A DNA stretch of 64,000 nucleotides from Spirosoma rhododendri (GCF_012849055.1 NZ_CP051677.1:1302001-1366000), one strand, 5' to 3'. Counted from the first letter of the stretch, positions 34,215-44,028 are shown. Numbers and translations are program-made. Notes: generated by a model not told the origin, from the letters alone.

Positions 34215-36851
34215 ATGAAAACAATTACCTGGTTATTCCTGAGAGGCCGTGCCCTTTTCAGAAGCTGCCTGACGTTGAAAAGTCAGTTAGCTGCCTTAGT
34301 CTACTTGGTGAGTTTTGGTTCGTTGCTGGCTCAGGCTCCGAAGAACTGGAACCCCGCCGATACCGACCCCACCTACGAAGCCCGCAAAATGCAAAGCCAG
34401 ACGGCGTCACCAAATCAGCAGGTATCTACCAATGCGTTCGTAGGCACTTTCGTGGCACTGCCATCGTGTTTTGAACCCTACGACACAACGGCTAATGGCG
34501 GCTGGACCCGCCTACCCCGGCAGGATGACAACTCGATCGGGCCAATCGCGCTGGGCTGGAGTTTTTCGTTGTTTGGCAGTGTGTACAGCAGCGTGTATAT
34601 TAATACAAACGGCAACGTAACATTTGCCGCTCCACTGAGTCAGTACACGGCCACCGGCTTTCCTATCGGTACACCGATGGTTGCCCCATTCTGGGCTGAT
34701 GTTGATACGCGCAATGCCAATAGCGGTAGTGTATGGTACAAAATCTTTCCGGACCGGCTGGTCGTAACCTGGAGTTTTGTCGGCTATTACAATACGCAGG
34801 CCGACAAGAAAAATACGTTCCAGCTTGTCCTCCGCAACAATACTGCGCCGGGCTTCTCTGGCGACGATGTGCTGTTTTCGTACGGCGATATGCAATGGAC
34901 AACGGGCAGTGCATCCGGGGGCGTCAACGGCTTCGGCGGATCAGCCGCAACGGTCGGCATCAACCGGGGCAACAGCGTCGATTATATCCAGACCGGCCGC
35001 TTCAATCTGGCTGGCGGGCAGGCTCCGACACTCAGCACACCTGGCGGTATCGACTGGCTCGACGGTAAATGCTTCACTTACCGGCTGGGCGGCACAGCGA
35101 CGAACCTGCCTCCTGTAGTGGCGGGTATGCCGACGGGCAACCAGATCGTACTTAACCAGGGCGAAACAAGAGTAGTCCCGCTGCAATTTACCGGGCCAGA
35201 ATCCAACCAGAATGTCAACGTGACGGCGAATCTGAATGGCTTGTGTAATGCCGTCGCTCCGATTACAAACAACGCTACCCCCAGCGCCACCGCATCGTTT
35301 TCTGTCACCGCCAGCCCCTGCAATGTGGGCACTAAGCAGGTGGTCTTTACCGCAACCGACAATGGTACACCAGCCGCGACGCAGAGTTTTACCCTGACCG
35401 TCGTTGTGAACCCGCCCCCGCCAACTAACCTGCCGCCTGTCTTCAATGGGCCATTACCAGCGTTGAGCGGCCAGGTTGGAATCAGCTTTGGGTATACCCT
35501 ACCGGCAGGAACGTTCACTGACCCCAACAACGACGCTCTTACTTACTCGGCCACCGGACTGCCGCCGGGCCTCTCCTTCACCGGAACGACCATCAGCGGG
35601 GTACCGACAACCGTGGGTACCTACACCGCTACAATTACGGCTACCGATCCGGGGCCGCTCTCCACTACCGGTACAATCGTCATCACCATTACTGACGTAC
35701 CGCCGACCAACCTCCCCCCAGTTTTCAACGGGCCGATACCATCGCTGAGTGGTCAGGTCGGGGTCAGCTTTGGGTATACCCTGCCAGTGGGGGTGTTTAC
35801 TGATCCTAATAATGATGCCCTCGTTTACTCAGCCATCGGGTTGCCACCGGGTCTGATCTTTAGTGGAACAACTATTAGTGGGGTACCGACAACCGTGGGT
35901 ACCTACACCGCTATGATCACGGCTACCGATCCGGGGTCGCTCTCGGCTACCGGCACAATAATCATTACCATCACCGATGCCCCAACTACTGGCCAGTTTG
36001 ATATTGCCACGGTTGAGACAGTCAGTTGCCTTACGGTTACGGCTTACGAAAGACGCCTGACCTTCCTGCCGAAATACACCGGTTTAACGGGGCAGCCGGT
36101 CACTTTCTCGGTCGTCAACGAACTCTCGCCAACGACTCAGCCCGGCCCTTACTCGCTGCGGGTGTATATCGACAATCCAACGATTACGCTGAAAGCCAGT
36201 CAGGCAGGAACGGCAGGAGAAGCCACCTATGCCTACAACTGGCTGGCGACCTGTGCGGGTACAACTCCCCCGCCACCCACCCCCGTGCCGGTCTCCTTCA
36301 CAATAACCAGTGTCTCGACGGTAGCCTGCACATCCGTAACTGCCTTCGAGCGTCGCCTGTCGTTTACACCACAGTACGCTGGCCTTACCGGGCAGCCGGT
36401 TACGTTCTCGGTCGTCAACGAACTCTCGCCGACGACTCAGCCCGGCCCCTACTCGCTGCGGGTGTATATCGACAATCCAACGATTACGCTGAAAGCCAGT
36501 CAGGCGGGAACGGCAGGAGAAGCCACCTATACCTACAACTGGCTGGCGGTTTGTGGCAGCACCAACGGACGACAGGCTGCATCGACGGAGTACGTAGCCC
36601 CACTTAATGCCCACATCTATCCCAACCCCGTCGGTGACGAACTAACAGTTGGTATAGCGAATGCTGAAGGGCAAACCGTTCGCTTCCAGCTGATAAACCC
36701 TGCCGGGGCACCCTTTGTCGAACGCGCCGTACCGATCAAAACGGCCGATCATCGTGAACACATACCGATGAGCCAGTATCCGGCAGGCTTGTACTTACTG
36801 CGCCTGACAACAGGGCAACAAACGACTACCCTTAAAGTGGTTCACCAGTAA
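34215..36851 (+). CDS. Modular T9SS type A cargo protein (NIDO, Ig-like and repeated domains)
   Basis: The ATG at 34215 gives 878 residues. A signal region (to about 40) is followed by a nidogen-like domain (GNVTFAAPLSQYTATGFPIG, APFWADVDTR), two putative Ig domains in tandem (94-residue period, each with GLPPGL-F-GTTISGVPTTVG), two near-identical repeats of 100 residues (ERRL-F, GQPVTFSVVNELSPTTQPG), and a type A sorting domain (HIYPNPVGDELTVGI to LRLTTGQQTTTLKVVHQ). It is probably secreted and anchored at the surface for adhesion. No catalytic domain is seen. Confidence 0.85.
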   Translation: MKTITWLFLRGRALFRSCLTLKSQLAALVYLVSFGSLLAQAPKNWNPADTDPTYEARKMQSQTASPNQQVSTNAFVGTFVALPSCFEPYDTTANGGWTRLPRQDDNSIGPIALGWSFSLFGSVYSSVYINTNGNVTFAAPLSQYTATGFPIGTPMVAPFWADVDTRNANSGSVWYKIFPDRLVVTWSFVGYYNTQADKKNTFQLVLRNNTAPGFSGDDVLFSYGDMQWTTGSASGGVNGFGGSAATVGINRGNSVDYIQTGRFNLAGGQAPTLSTPGGIDWLDGKCFTYRLGGTATNLPPVVAGMPTGNQIVLNQGETRVVPLQFTGPESNQNVNVTANLNGLCNAVAPITNNATPSATASFSVTASPCNVGTKQVVFTATDNGTPAATQSFTLTVVVNPPPPTNLPPVFNGPLPALSGQVGISFGYTLPAGTFTDPNNDALTYSATGLPPGLSFTGTTISGVPTTVGTYTATITATDPGPLSTTGTIVITITDVPPTNLPPVFNGPIPSLSGQVGVSFGYTLPVGVFTDPNNDALVYSAIGLPPGLIFSGTTISGVPTTVGTYTAMITATDPGSLSATGTIIITITDAPTTGQFDIATVETVSCLTVTAYERRLTFLPKYTGLTGQPVTFSVVNELSPTTQPGPYSLRVYIDNPTITLKASQAGTAGEATYAYNWLATCAGTTPPPPTPVPVSFTITSVSTVACTSVTAFERRLSFTPQYAGLTGQPVTFSVVNELSPTTQPGPYSLRVYIDNPTITLKASQAGTAGEATYTYNWLAVCGSTNGRQAASTEYVAPLNAHIYPNPVGDELTVGIANAEGQTVRFQLINPAGAPFVERAVPIKTADHREHIPMSQYPAGLYLLRLTTGQQTTTLKVVHQ
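36107..36542 (+). repeat. 300-nt period internal DNA duplication in the T9SS cargo gene
   Basis: Bases 36107-36242 and 36407-36542 match at an exact 300-nt offset with about four differences. The amino-acid sequences are almost the same. The preceding Ig-like pair repeats at a 282-nt offset (for example 35598-35629 and 35880-35911 are identical). These point to recent duplication or gene conversion. Confidence 0.88.
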
Positions 36852-36868
36852 CAGCGAGTTCCTTTCCC

Positions 36869-36918
36869 ATAAACGTCGGCGGCACGTACTGAAACCAGTA
36901 CGTGCCGCCGACGTTTAT
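36869..36918. terminator. 22-bp perfect hairpin terminator
   Basis: Arms 36869-36890 and 36897-36918 are exact reverse complements with a 6-nt loop (gaaacc). It lies 18 bp after the T9SS cargo gene. Confidence 0.88.
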
Positions 36919-36997
36919 ACCAGGCAGACTCATCAGAAATCAGTACCGCACCAGCCTGCTGCACCGCCCTCCCCCGCCTTTTTCGTTACTTTGACCC

Positions 36998-37831
36998 ATG
37001 AACTATACCGAAGTACAACTGACGGTTTCGCCCGACTTCGCCGACATCCTGACGGCCGAACTGGCCGAGCTAAATTTTGAATCGTTTGTCGAGACCGATG
37101 AGGGCCTGAACGCCTATGTTCAGGAGGCCGATTTCGACCCCGAAGCCCTGCGCGAACTGGTCGCCAAATACAGCCCGATTACCGCAATAGCCTATCAGAT
37201 CAATTCGTTAGAAAAACGGAACTGGAACGCCGAATGGGAGCGTGATTACGAGCCAATTGAGGTTGCCAACACCGTGCGCGTCCGGGCGTCGTTTCACCAG
37301 CCTGACCCGGCCTTTCGCTACGACCTCGTTATTAATCCGAAGATGTCGTTCGGGACGGGGCACCACGAAACGACGGCGATGATGATGGAGCAGCAACTCG
37401 CGCTCGATTTTACCGGCAAAGCGGTACTCGACGTGGGCAGCGGCACCGGTATTCTGGCCGTGCTGGCCGCCCGCATGGGAGCCGCGTCGGTACTTGCGTT
37501 CGACATCGAAGAGTGGGCCGTGGAAAACGCGCGGGAAAATGCAGACCTCAACGACTGCCCGCAGATCACGGTGTTTCAGGGCACGATTGCTGATGTTGAC
37601 CCGACGACCCGCTACGAGGTGGTGCTGGCCAACATCAACCGCAACGTGCTGCTGGCCGAAATCCCGACCTACACAACCCTGCTGCAACCCGGCGGGGCCT
37701 TGCTGGTCAGCGGCTTTTACCAGCACGACGCGGCCGACATCCGGCAGTGCGCCATCGACGCGGGGCTCATACCCGGCACCGCCCTGACCCTGCGCGACTG
37801 GTCGTCGCTCCTGTTTACCAAACCGGCATAA
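36998..37831 (+). CDS. prmA: Ribosomal protein L11 methyltransferase
   Basis: The 277-residue protein carries an N-terminal alpha/beta domain (MNYTEVQLTVSPDF) and a SAM methyltransferase domain with MSFGTGHHETTAMMM, DVGSGTGILAVLAARMG, and VVLANINRNVLL. It trimethylates L11. The upstream cgttactttgac is near, but not equal, to the -7 consensus. The exported 1613-residue protein gene begins 41 bp after its stop. Confidence 0.95.
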   Translation: MNYTEVQLTVSPDFADILTAELAELNFESFVETDEGLNAYVQEADFDPEALRELVAKYSPITAIAYQINSLEKRNWNAEWERDYEPIEVANTVRVRASFHQPDPAFRYDLVINPKMSFGTGHHETTAMMMEQQLALDFTGKAVLDVGSGTGILAVLAARMGAASVLAFDIEEWAVENARENADLNDCPQITVFQGTIADVDPTTRYEVVLANINRNVLLAEIPTYTTLLQPGGALLVSGFYQHDAADIRQCAIDAGLIPGTALTLRDWSSLLFTKPA

Positions 37832-37872
37832 GTAGCCGGGTTTGCACCAACAACTTGCTTTTGAACTTGCTC

Positions 37873-40800
37873 ATGAAACGCGTTTTATACCTGTTGCTTT
37901 GCCTGTCGTGCCCCCTGTTCAGTATGGGGCAGGCCGTGCGTATTTCCGATAAACCCGATCAGTTTGTGGCCGATGTGCAGAAGCTGATGGCAACGGGTGG
38001 CCCGGTGGCTGCCAGGGCGGGAACGAACTTGCAGGCCCTGTGGTCGGAAAACCGACTGTCGGCGCAGCAGCAGGAGCGCGTTATGGTCCTGAGCCGGAAA
38101 ATGAACCAGAAGCGGCTACCGGCAGCCACGCACTTCGCCCCGGTCTACGACGCGCTGTATTACGACATCACGACGCAGCAGGCCACCCCCGCCGGAGTCG
38201 ATGCGCTGCTGAGTCTGGCCGAAAAACTATTTGAAACGGTCGATTCCAAGACGTTTGCGCAGAGTATGCAAACGGCCCGGCAGTTTCTGGAAAAGCGCGA
38301 GCTCTACGCCGGTCGGTACAACAAGCTCTACGCAACGGGCGGCTCGTTTCAGTTTCGCCTGGTCGACGCGGTACCAACCAGCCCGGCGTCGATGACCGGT
38401 ACGATTACCCCTGCTGACTCGGCCGCTATCGCCAAAGCTGCCGCCGAACGCTCCCGCTTCGACGGGTGGGACGATCCCGCACCGGGTGATTCTGCCATGC
38501 CCCGGCAAATGGGTGTGCAATACGTACCGCAACGTCGGCCCATACCCAGCGTGTCGGGCGCCGTGCTGACACTGACAGGGGTAACGCTGGCCATCGTGGC
38601 TAACGGCGATTCGGCACTGGTCAACAATACGTCGGGCGATCTGATGCTGACCAATGGACAGTTCGTCGGGAAAGGCGGCACCGTAACGTGGGCCACGGCC
38701 GACCGACCCGACATTTCGGTGGCTCTGACCGAGTACGCCATGAATATCGCAAACCCGCGCTTGCAGGCCGATGACGTGACGCTGACCTACGAAGGGGCCA
38801 AGCCGGTCAAGGGCGTGTTTGAATACGTCAGCCGCAAGAAAAACGGACCGGCGCAGTACCCGCGCTTCATGTCGTGGCAAAACGACGCCCGTATACCCAA
38901 CCTCGGTGCCGACGTCGACTACCGGGGTGGGCTAGCATTGGCGGGCGCGCAGTTGGTTGGCTCGTCGGCAAGTGGGCAACCGGCCCTGCTCATCATCAAA
39001 TCGGCGGGGAAGCCGGTGATGAAAGTTAGCAGCCGCCGGTTCGACTTTCGCGATTCGACCATTTCGGCGCAGTCGGCCGCGTTTGTGGGCTACGTCGATA
39101 CCGATTCGATTACGCACCCCGCCACGCAGTTCAAGTTCGACAAGGCACAGCGAATCGCGTGGCTAAACCGCGAGGACAAGACGGGCAATGGCCGGATTCC
39201 TTTCGCCGATTCGTACCACAAATTTTACATTCAGCCTGAGGTGATGCGCTGGGATATGCCGCGCAAAAAAATCGATTTCTACCAGGTTGGTGCCAAGCAG
39301 GAAGTACCGGTCTACCTCGAATCATACGATTATTTTCAGCCGCAACGCTACGCCGACCTGACCGTCGATTACGGCTTTCACCCCCTGCAAATTGCCGCGA
39401 ACTACGTAGCCACGAAGAAAACGCAGCAGTTTACGCCCGAAGACCTGATCGCGTCGGTGAAGGTCAATCCGACGGCCCTGCGCGGGTCGCTGAACCGCAT
39501 GGTACAGGAGGGCTACCTCGACCGCGACGCCAACACGGGTATGCTGCGGCTAAGCCGGAAGGGCGTGCTGTACGTGCTGGCCTACGCGAACAAAAAAGAC
39601 TACGACAACTTTCAGGTGCGGTCGTACTTCCCCTCGAACGACAGCCTGAAAAATGCGACCATTAACCTCGACGACAAGATTCTGACCGTCCGGGGCGTCA
39701 CGCGCTTTACCATTTCCGATTCGCTGAAAGTCGTCGGTACACCGTCGGACAAGACGCTGCGGATTGGCAAAAACCGGGCATTTGCACTGAACGGGCAGGT
39801 TAAGGCGGGAACGCTGCGTTATGCCGGGCGCGACATCAAGTTCGATTACGACAAGTTTTCGATGAACCTGAGCAAAATCGATTCGATCACGTTCTCGTCG
39901 CAGAAAATGGCCGCGCAGGGGAAGACGGGCGAAGTCGGGGGCGACATCAAGTACGAAAACGCGGGGACGGTATTCCTCGCTGCTGCCGATAATAAATCGG
40001 GGCAGATCAAGGGGAAGAAAACCTCGCAGCGCATGGTGATGCCCGAAGGTATGACCGTGTACTTCAATCAGCCGGTGCGGGGCAACCTGGTCTACAATCA
40101 GAAGGTCTATTTCAAGGTGCCGCCGATTGATAAGGACAGTATGGGCTCGGACGATATTTCGTTCGTAGGTACGTTTTACTCCGACGGTATTTTCCCGCCC
40201 TTCAAAGCCGAGCTGAAAACCATGCCCGACAACACGCTGGGCTTCGTTTACAAAGCGCCGGCAGCGGGCTTTCCGGTGTACGGCAGTAAAACAGCCAACG
40301 TAAAGTTTGCCAGCGACATTACGATGGACAAAAACGGCCTGCGCGCCGAGGGGGTACTCAACCACCTGACCGCCAGCCTGAACACGCAGGGTATGCTGTT
40401 CACGGCCGACTCGCTGATCACGTCGGGCGAGAAAGGCACGATTCGGGAAGGGTTGGCCGGGCAGACGTATTTCCCGCAGGTTCAACTCAACAACTACGCG
40501 ATGAAGTGGTGGCCTAAAGCCGACAGCATGGTCATCACCACCCAGAAAAATAACTTCGTCTTCTACAACGCCACGACCAACCTGGAGGGCGGGCTGGTAC
40601 TGCGGTCGAAAGGCTTGTTTGGGCAGGGTACGCTGCGCCGGAAAGACTCGGAAACGGTGTCGAAGAGCATCAAATTCAACAAGGACGGTTTCCTGGCCGA
40701 CAATGCACAGTTTACGGTTCTGTCGGATAAGGAAGGCAATAAGCCGATTCTGGTGGGCAACGACATCGACGTCGATTTCAATCAGGTGAAGGGCGTCGTT

Positions 40801-42714
40801 GGCCTGGCGATTAACAACCGGCAGAACATCACCGATACGCTGAGTTCGAGTCTTGATTTCCCGTTTGCCGCCTACAAAACCAGCATCAACAAGGCGCAGT
40901 GGAACATCAACGCCAAGACGATTGCGATGAAAGGCGACGTAAAGACCTCGACGTTTACGGCAACCGCGGAAGAGCAGGAAAACCTGACGTTCAACGGGTC
41001 GGCCGCGCTGTACGACGTCGACAAGATGATGCTCAACATCAGCGGTGTCCCTTACGTCACCTCGGCCGACGCCCGGATTCAGCCCGACAAAGGACTGGTT
41101 ACAATTCGGCGCAACGGCGAGATGATGCCGTTTAAGAACGCCCGGCTCGAACTCGATACGACGAGCCGATTTCACCACCTGAAAAACGGCAATATCCAGG
41201 TACTGTCGCGCACCCGCTTCTCCGGCGACGCGACCTATCTGTATCCGTTGATGAAAGGCGACACGGCCAGCGTGAAGATGGGTAACTTCGAGTTGCAGGA
41301 AGCCGCTACGCCCGCATCGCCGACACTCACCGCCGACGCCCGCAAGGGTCGGGGCAGCCGCCGGTCAGGTACCGGCGCGCCGACAAAGACGTACACGACC
41401 GTGGCCAAAGCCGAAGTTGACGAGGCCGACAACCTGCAACTGGCACCCCAGATGCTGTACAAGGGCGCGATCCTGATGCAGGCATCGGCTCCCGACCTCG
41501 CGCTGGACGGCTTTATCAAACCCGCCCTGAAAAAACGGGCTGATCTGGTCGGCGGCTGGATTCCGTTCAAAGAAAAAGTCGCCGAACGGCTGGAAATTAA
41601 GGTTGATAAAAACCTGAAAAACGAAGGCGGACAGGAACTGGTAGCCGGTTTCCACTTCCGGGGTGGTGGCGCGGGCCTGTACCCGACCTTCCTGTCGCCG
41701 AAGGAAGACGGCCGCGATGAAGACCTGTTTACAGCAACGGGCATCATGCGCTACGACGAGAAAGACAAGCTCTACCGCATCACATCGGGCGGGGCCGATA
41801 CGGTCGCCGTTGCCGCCGATAGCGCATCCGATGACGTCGAAAACGCGTTTACGTTTAACGACAAACGCGGATTGATTACGTTCAAAGGTCCGATGAACCT
41901 GCTCAATTCAACGCCGAACAAGTACCTGCTGGCGTCAGGCTCGGCCCGGATCAACATCGATAGTAGTCAGTATCGGTTTAACACACTGCTGGCGTTCACC
42001 TTCCCCGTGCCGGAGGGCATCAGTACGTCGATTGCTGCCAAGCTGGTCAGCACGAATCAGGAAGAGCAAAATACCGAAGCCGCCGACGATGATCTGAACC
42101 GGCTCTCCGACAAGCTACTGCCGCTGATTGGCGCGAAAGAAGTGGAAGCCTACCGCACCAAAGCGCAGAATCAGCACGTACCGCTCAACCAAGCATCGCC
42201 CAAACTGCTGACGGCGCTGGTGCTGGCTAACGCCAACCTGCGCTGGTCCGACAAGTTCAACGCCTTCTACAGCACCGGTCAGCTCGGCGTATCGAATATC
42301 ATGGCAACGGATATCAACGCGCAGATGGACGGCTTTGTCGAAATCCGTAAATCGGCCAACGGCGACGAAGCAAGCATTTACCTGGAAGCTTCGCCCGACG
42401 TGTGGGTGTTCTACGATTTCAAGCCCGGCAACGGCCCCGGCTCGATGAGTCAGCTGGCAATCATTTCGTCGGTGCAGGAGATCAACGACCGCCTATTGGC
42501 GGGATCGAAAAACAGCGGCAAATCGGCCATTGAGGTTGTTCCAGCCACCGTCGATGAGAAAACGCTGTTCGTCGATCGTTACCTCGATCAGTACAAGACA
42601 AAAGTCAAACCTGCTCCGAAGCCAAAACCCAAGCCGGGCGAGAAGGTGACGAAAGAGATCGCCAAAGAGAAGGAGAAAAAGAAAGATAAGGAGGCCGAGA
42701 AGGAAGGGTTTTGA
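37873..42714 (+). CDS. Giant exported protein of unknown function (1613 aa)
   Basis: The open frame begins at 37747, but the ATG at 37873 gives a standard signal peptide (MKRVLYLLLCLSCPLFSMGQ). The mature protein has a helical N-terminal part (about 20-160), then a very long region of repeated beta strands with a recurrent pattern of hydrophobic-D/N turns (for example TLRIGKNRAFALNGQVKAGT, FDYDKFSMNLSKIDSI). It includes a winged-helix-like stretch near 530-570 (SLNRMVQEGYLDRDANTGML) and ends in a Lys/Pro/Glu-rich low-complexity tail. No named domain is recognised. The strand pattern could form a beta-helix or jelly-roll stack such as those in lipid- or polysaccharide-handling envelope proteins; that is inference. 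It lies 41 bp after prmA. Confidence 0.75.
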   Translation: MKRVLYLLLCLSCPLFSMGQAVRISDKPDQFVADVQKLMATGGPVAARAGTNLQALWSENRLSAQQQERVMVLSRKMNQKRLPAATHFAPVYDALYYDITTQQATPAGVDALLSLAEKLFETVDSKTFAQSMQTARQFLEKRELYAGRYNKLYATGGSFQFRLVDAVPTSPASMTGTITPADSAAIAKAAAERSRFDGWDDPAPGDSAMPRQMGVQYVPQRRPIPSVSGAVLTLTGVTLAIVANGDSALVNNTSGDLMLTNGQFVGKGGTVTWATADRPDISVALTEYAMNIANPRLQADDVTLTYEGAKPVKGVFEYVSRKKNGPAQYPRFMSWQNDARIPNLGADVDYRGGLALAGAQLVGSSASGQPALLIIKSAGKPVMKVSSRRFDFRDSTISAQSAAFVGYVDTDSITHPATQFKFDKAQRIAWLNREDKTGNGRIPFADSYHKFYIQPEVMRWDMPRKKIDFYQVGAKQEVPVYLESYDYFQPQRYADLTVDYGFHPLQIAANYVATKKTQQFTPEDLIASVKVNPTALRGSLNRMVQEGYLDRDANTGMLRLSRKGVLYVLAYANKKDYDNFQVRSYFPSNDSLKNATINLDDKILTVRGVTRFTISDSLKVVGTPSDKTLRIGKNRAFALNGQVKAGTLRYAGRDIKFDYDKFSMNLSKIDSITFSSQKMAAQGKTGEVGGDIKYENAGTVFLAAADNKSGQIKGKKTSQRMVMPEGMTVYFNQPVRGNLVYNQKVYFKVPPIDKDSMGSDDISFVGTFYSDGIFPPFKAELKTMPDNTLGFVYKAPAAGFPVYGSKTANVKFASDITMDKNGLRAEGVLNHLTASLNTQGMLFTADSLITSGEKGTIREGLAGQTYFPQVQLNNYAMKWWPKADSMVITTQKNNFVFYNATTNLEGGLVLRSKGLFGQGTLRRKDSETVSKSIKFNKDGFLADNAQFTVLSDKEGNKPILVGNDIDVDFNQVKGVVGLAINNRQNITDTLSSSLDFPFAAYKTSINKAQWNINAKTIAMKGDVKTSTFTATAEEQENLTFNGSAALYDVDKMMLNISGVPYVTSADARIQPDKGLVTIRRNGEMMPFKNARLELDTTSRFHHLKNGNIQVLSRTRFSGDATYLYPLMKGDTASVKMGNFELQEAATPASPTLTADARKGRGSRRSGTGAPTKTYTTVAKAEVDEADNLQLAPQMLYKGAILMQASAPDLALDGFIKPALKKRADLVGGWIPFKEKVAERLEIKVDKNLKNEGGQELVAGFHFRGGGAGLYPTFLSPKEDGRDEDLFTATGIMRYDEKDKLYRITSGGADTVAVAADSASDDVENAFTFNDKRGLITFKGPMNLLNSTPNKYLLASGSARINIDSSQYRFNTLLAFTFPVPEGISTSIAAKLVSTNQEEQNTEAADDDLNRLSDKLLPLIGAKEVEAYRTKAQNQHVPLNQASPKLLTALVLANANLRWSDKFNAFYSTGQLGVSNIMATDINAQMDGFVEIRKSANGDEASIYLEASPDVWVFYDFKPGNGPGSMSQLAIISSVQEINDRLLAGSKNSGKSAIEVVPATVDEKTLFVDRYLDQYKTKVKPAPKPKPKPGEKVTKEIAKEKEKKKDKEAEKEGF

Positions 42715-43032
42715 CCGCTGATTTTTTTCTTGAACTGTGATTCTTGTGATTACGCTGATGGACTGTGATTTTTTCTTGAACTATGATTCTTGTGATTGCA
42801 CTGATAGACTGTGATTTCTTTGTTGAATCTGGGCAATCATATAATCACAAGAATCACAGTTCAGGAAAATGGATTACGATTCAAGAGAAAAAGAAATCAC
42901 AGTCTATCAAAGCAATCAGGCGAATCACAGTTCAAGATTGTCTGAACTATGATTGACGCTGATTGCTTTGATTTCGCTGATTGAGAAGAAATCATAGCCC
43001 ATCAGCGTAGTCACAAAAATCACAGTTCAGGG
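42715..43032. repeat. Composite intergenic repeat of TGATT words
   Basis: The 318-bp convergent spacer is made of short related words (GTGATT, CTGATT and their complements). Direct repeats: 42719-42751 and 42767-42797. Perfect inverted pairs: 42731-42751 with 42843-42863 (21 bp) and 42802-42817 with 42894-42909 (16 bp). A further set of complementary words lies at 42950-43030. No gene is seen. The stop of the giant protein gene lies at its left edge. Confidence 0.85.
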
Positions 43033-43947
43033 CTACAACCCAAACGCAGATAGCTTCACAAATTCATCCACGCGAGATTTGATCTCCTCGTCGGTGAGGT
43101 TCATGATGCGCTCGGCACCGAACTTCTCGACGCAGAATGACGCCATCGCCGAGCCGTAGATGATCGCCCGCTTCATGTTGTCGAACGAGATGTCATCGGT
43201 TTTGGCAAGGTGTCCGATGAAGCCACCGGCAAACGTGTCGCCCGCGCCCGTGGGGTCGAAGACTTCGGCGAGGGGCAGGGCGGGTGCGAAGAAGACCTGA
43301 TCGTTCTGGAACAGCAGCGCGCCGTGCTCACCCTTCTTGATAATCACCGTCTGCGGACCCATCTCTTTGATCTTCGCAGCGGCTTTCACCAGCGACGGCT
43401 GCCGAGTTAACTGCCGCGCTTCTTCATCGTTCACAACGAGCACGTCGACCAGCTTGAGCAGGTTCATCAGGTCCGCGTTGGCGATGTCGATCCAGAGGTT
43501 CATCGTGTCGAGGACGATCAGCTTGGGCCGGTTGGTAAGCCGCTCGATCACTTTCTGCTGAATGGCCGGGGCCGTGTTGCCCAGCATCAGGTACTGGCAA
43601 TCCTGATAAGCGTCGGGGATGATGGGGTCGAAATGCTCCATCACGTTGAGTTGCACCTCCACCGTGTCACGGGTGTTCATGTCGTCGTGGTACTTGCCCG
43701 ACCAGAAGAACGTTTTCTCGCCCTGCCGAATCTCCAGCCCTTCGGTGTTGATGCCGTGCTGATTCAGGTCGTTGATCATGCTCTGCGGGAAATCGTCGCC
43801 CACAACAGCCACCAGATTATTGTCTTTGGTGAAGTACGACGCCGACAGCGTGATGTAAGTAGCCGCGCCCCCGATGATCTTGTCGGTTTTGCCAAAAGGT
43901 GTTTCGAGGGCGTCGAATGCAACTGACCCAACGGTAAGTAGACTCAT
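43033..43947 (-). CDS. PfkB family carbohydrate/nucleoside kinase
   Basis: The 304-residue protein has the ribokinase/PfkB fold with an N-terminal GSVAFDALETPFGKTDKIIGG, central VLDTMNLWI and VLVVNDEEARQL, and the C-terminal PfkB signature DPTGAGDTFAGGFIGHLAKT with the catalytic Asp. It phosphorylates a sugar or nucleoside (ribokinase or adenosine-kinase-like); the substrate is not clear. A palindrome separates it from the next gene on the same strand. Confidence 0.9.
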   Translation of the reverse strand: MSLLTVGSVAFDALETPFGKTDKIIGGAATYITLSASYFTKDNNLVAVVGDDFPQSMINDLNQHGINTEGLEIRQGEKTFFWSGKYHDDMNTRDTVEVQLNVMEHFDPIIPDAYQDCQYLMLGNTAPAIQQKVIERLTNRPKLIVLDTMNLWIDIANADLMNLLKLVDVLVVNDEEARQLTRQPSLVKAAAKIKEMGPQTVIIKKGEHGALLFQNDQVFFAPALPLAEVFDPTGAGDTFAGGFIGHLAKTDDISFDNMKRAIIYGSAMASFCVEKFGAERIMNLTDEEIKSRVDEFVKLSAFGL

Positions 43948-43955
43948 AGTTGTTA

Positions 43956-44017
43956 GTTTGTGGTTTGTAGTTCGTGGTTTTCTGGCGGCAGCTAACTACG
44001 AACTACAAACCACAAAC
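43956..44017. repeat. 20-nt perfect inverted repeat between PfkB and GNAT genes
   Basis: Arms 43956-43975 and 43998-44017 are exact reverse complements (core GTTTGTGGTTTGTAGTTCGT). The right side carries one extra copy of the CCACAAAC word. It lies between the GNAT stop and the PfkB start on the minus strand. Confidence 0.87.
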
Positions 44018-44028
44018 CACAAACTGAT

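Noticed and set aside
37747..37872. Upstream extension of the giant protein start into prmA
   Set aside because: It would overlap the prmA coding sequence by 85 bp, and the ATG at 37873 gives a clear signal peptide.
39550..41178. A 542-codon open frame antisense to the giant protein gene
   Set aside because: It lies wholly within 37873-42714 on the opposite strand, its translation is rich in Arg/His/Val without domain character, and such shadows are common in GC-rich genes.
42715..43032. Possible CRISPR array
   Set aside because: The repeated words are of varying length and spacing, with no regular spacers and no cas genes in the window.
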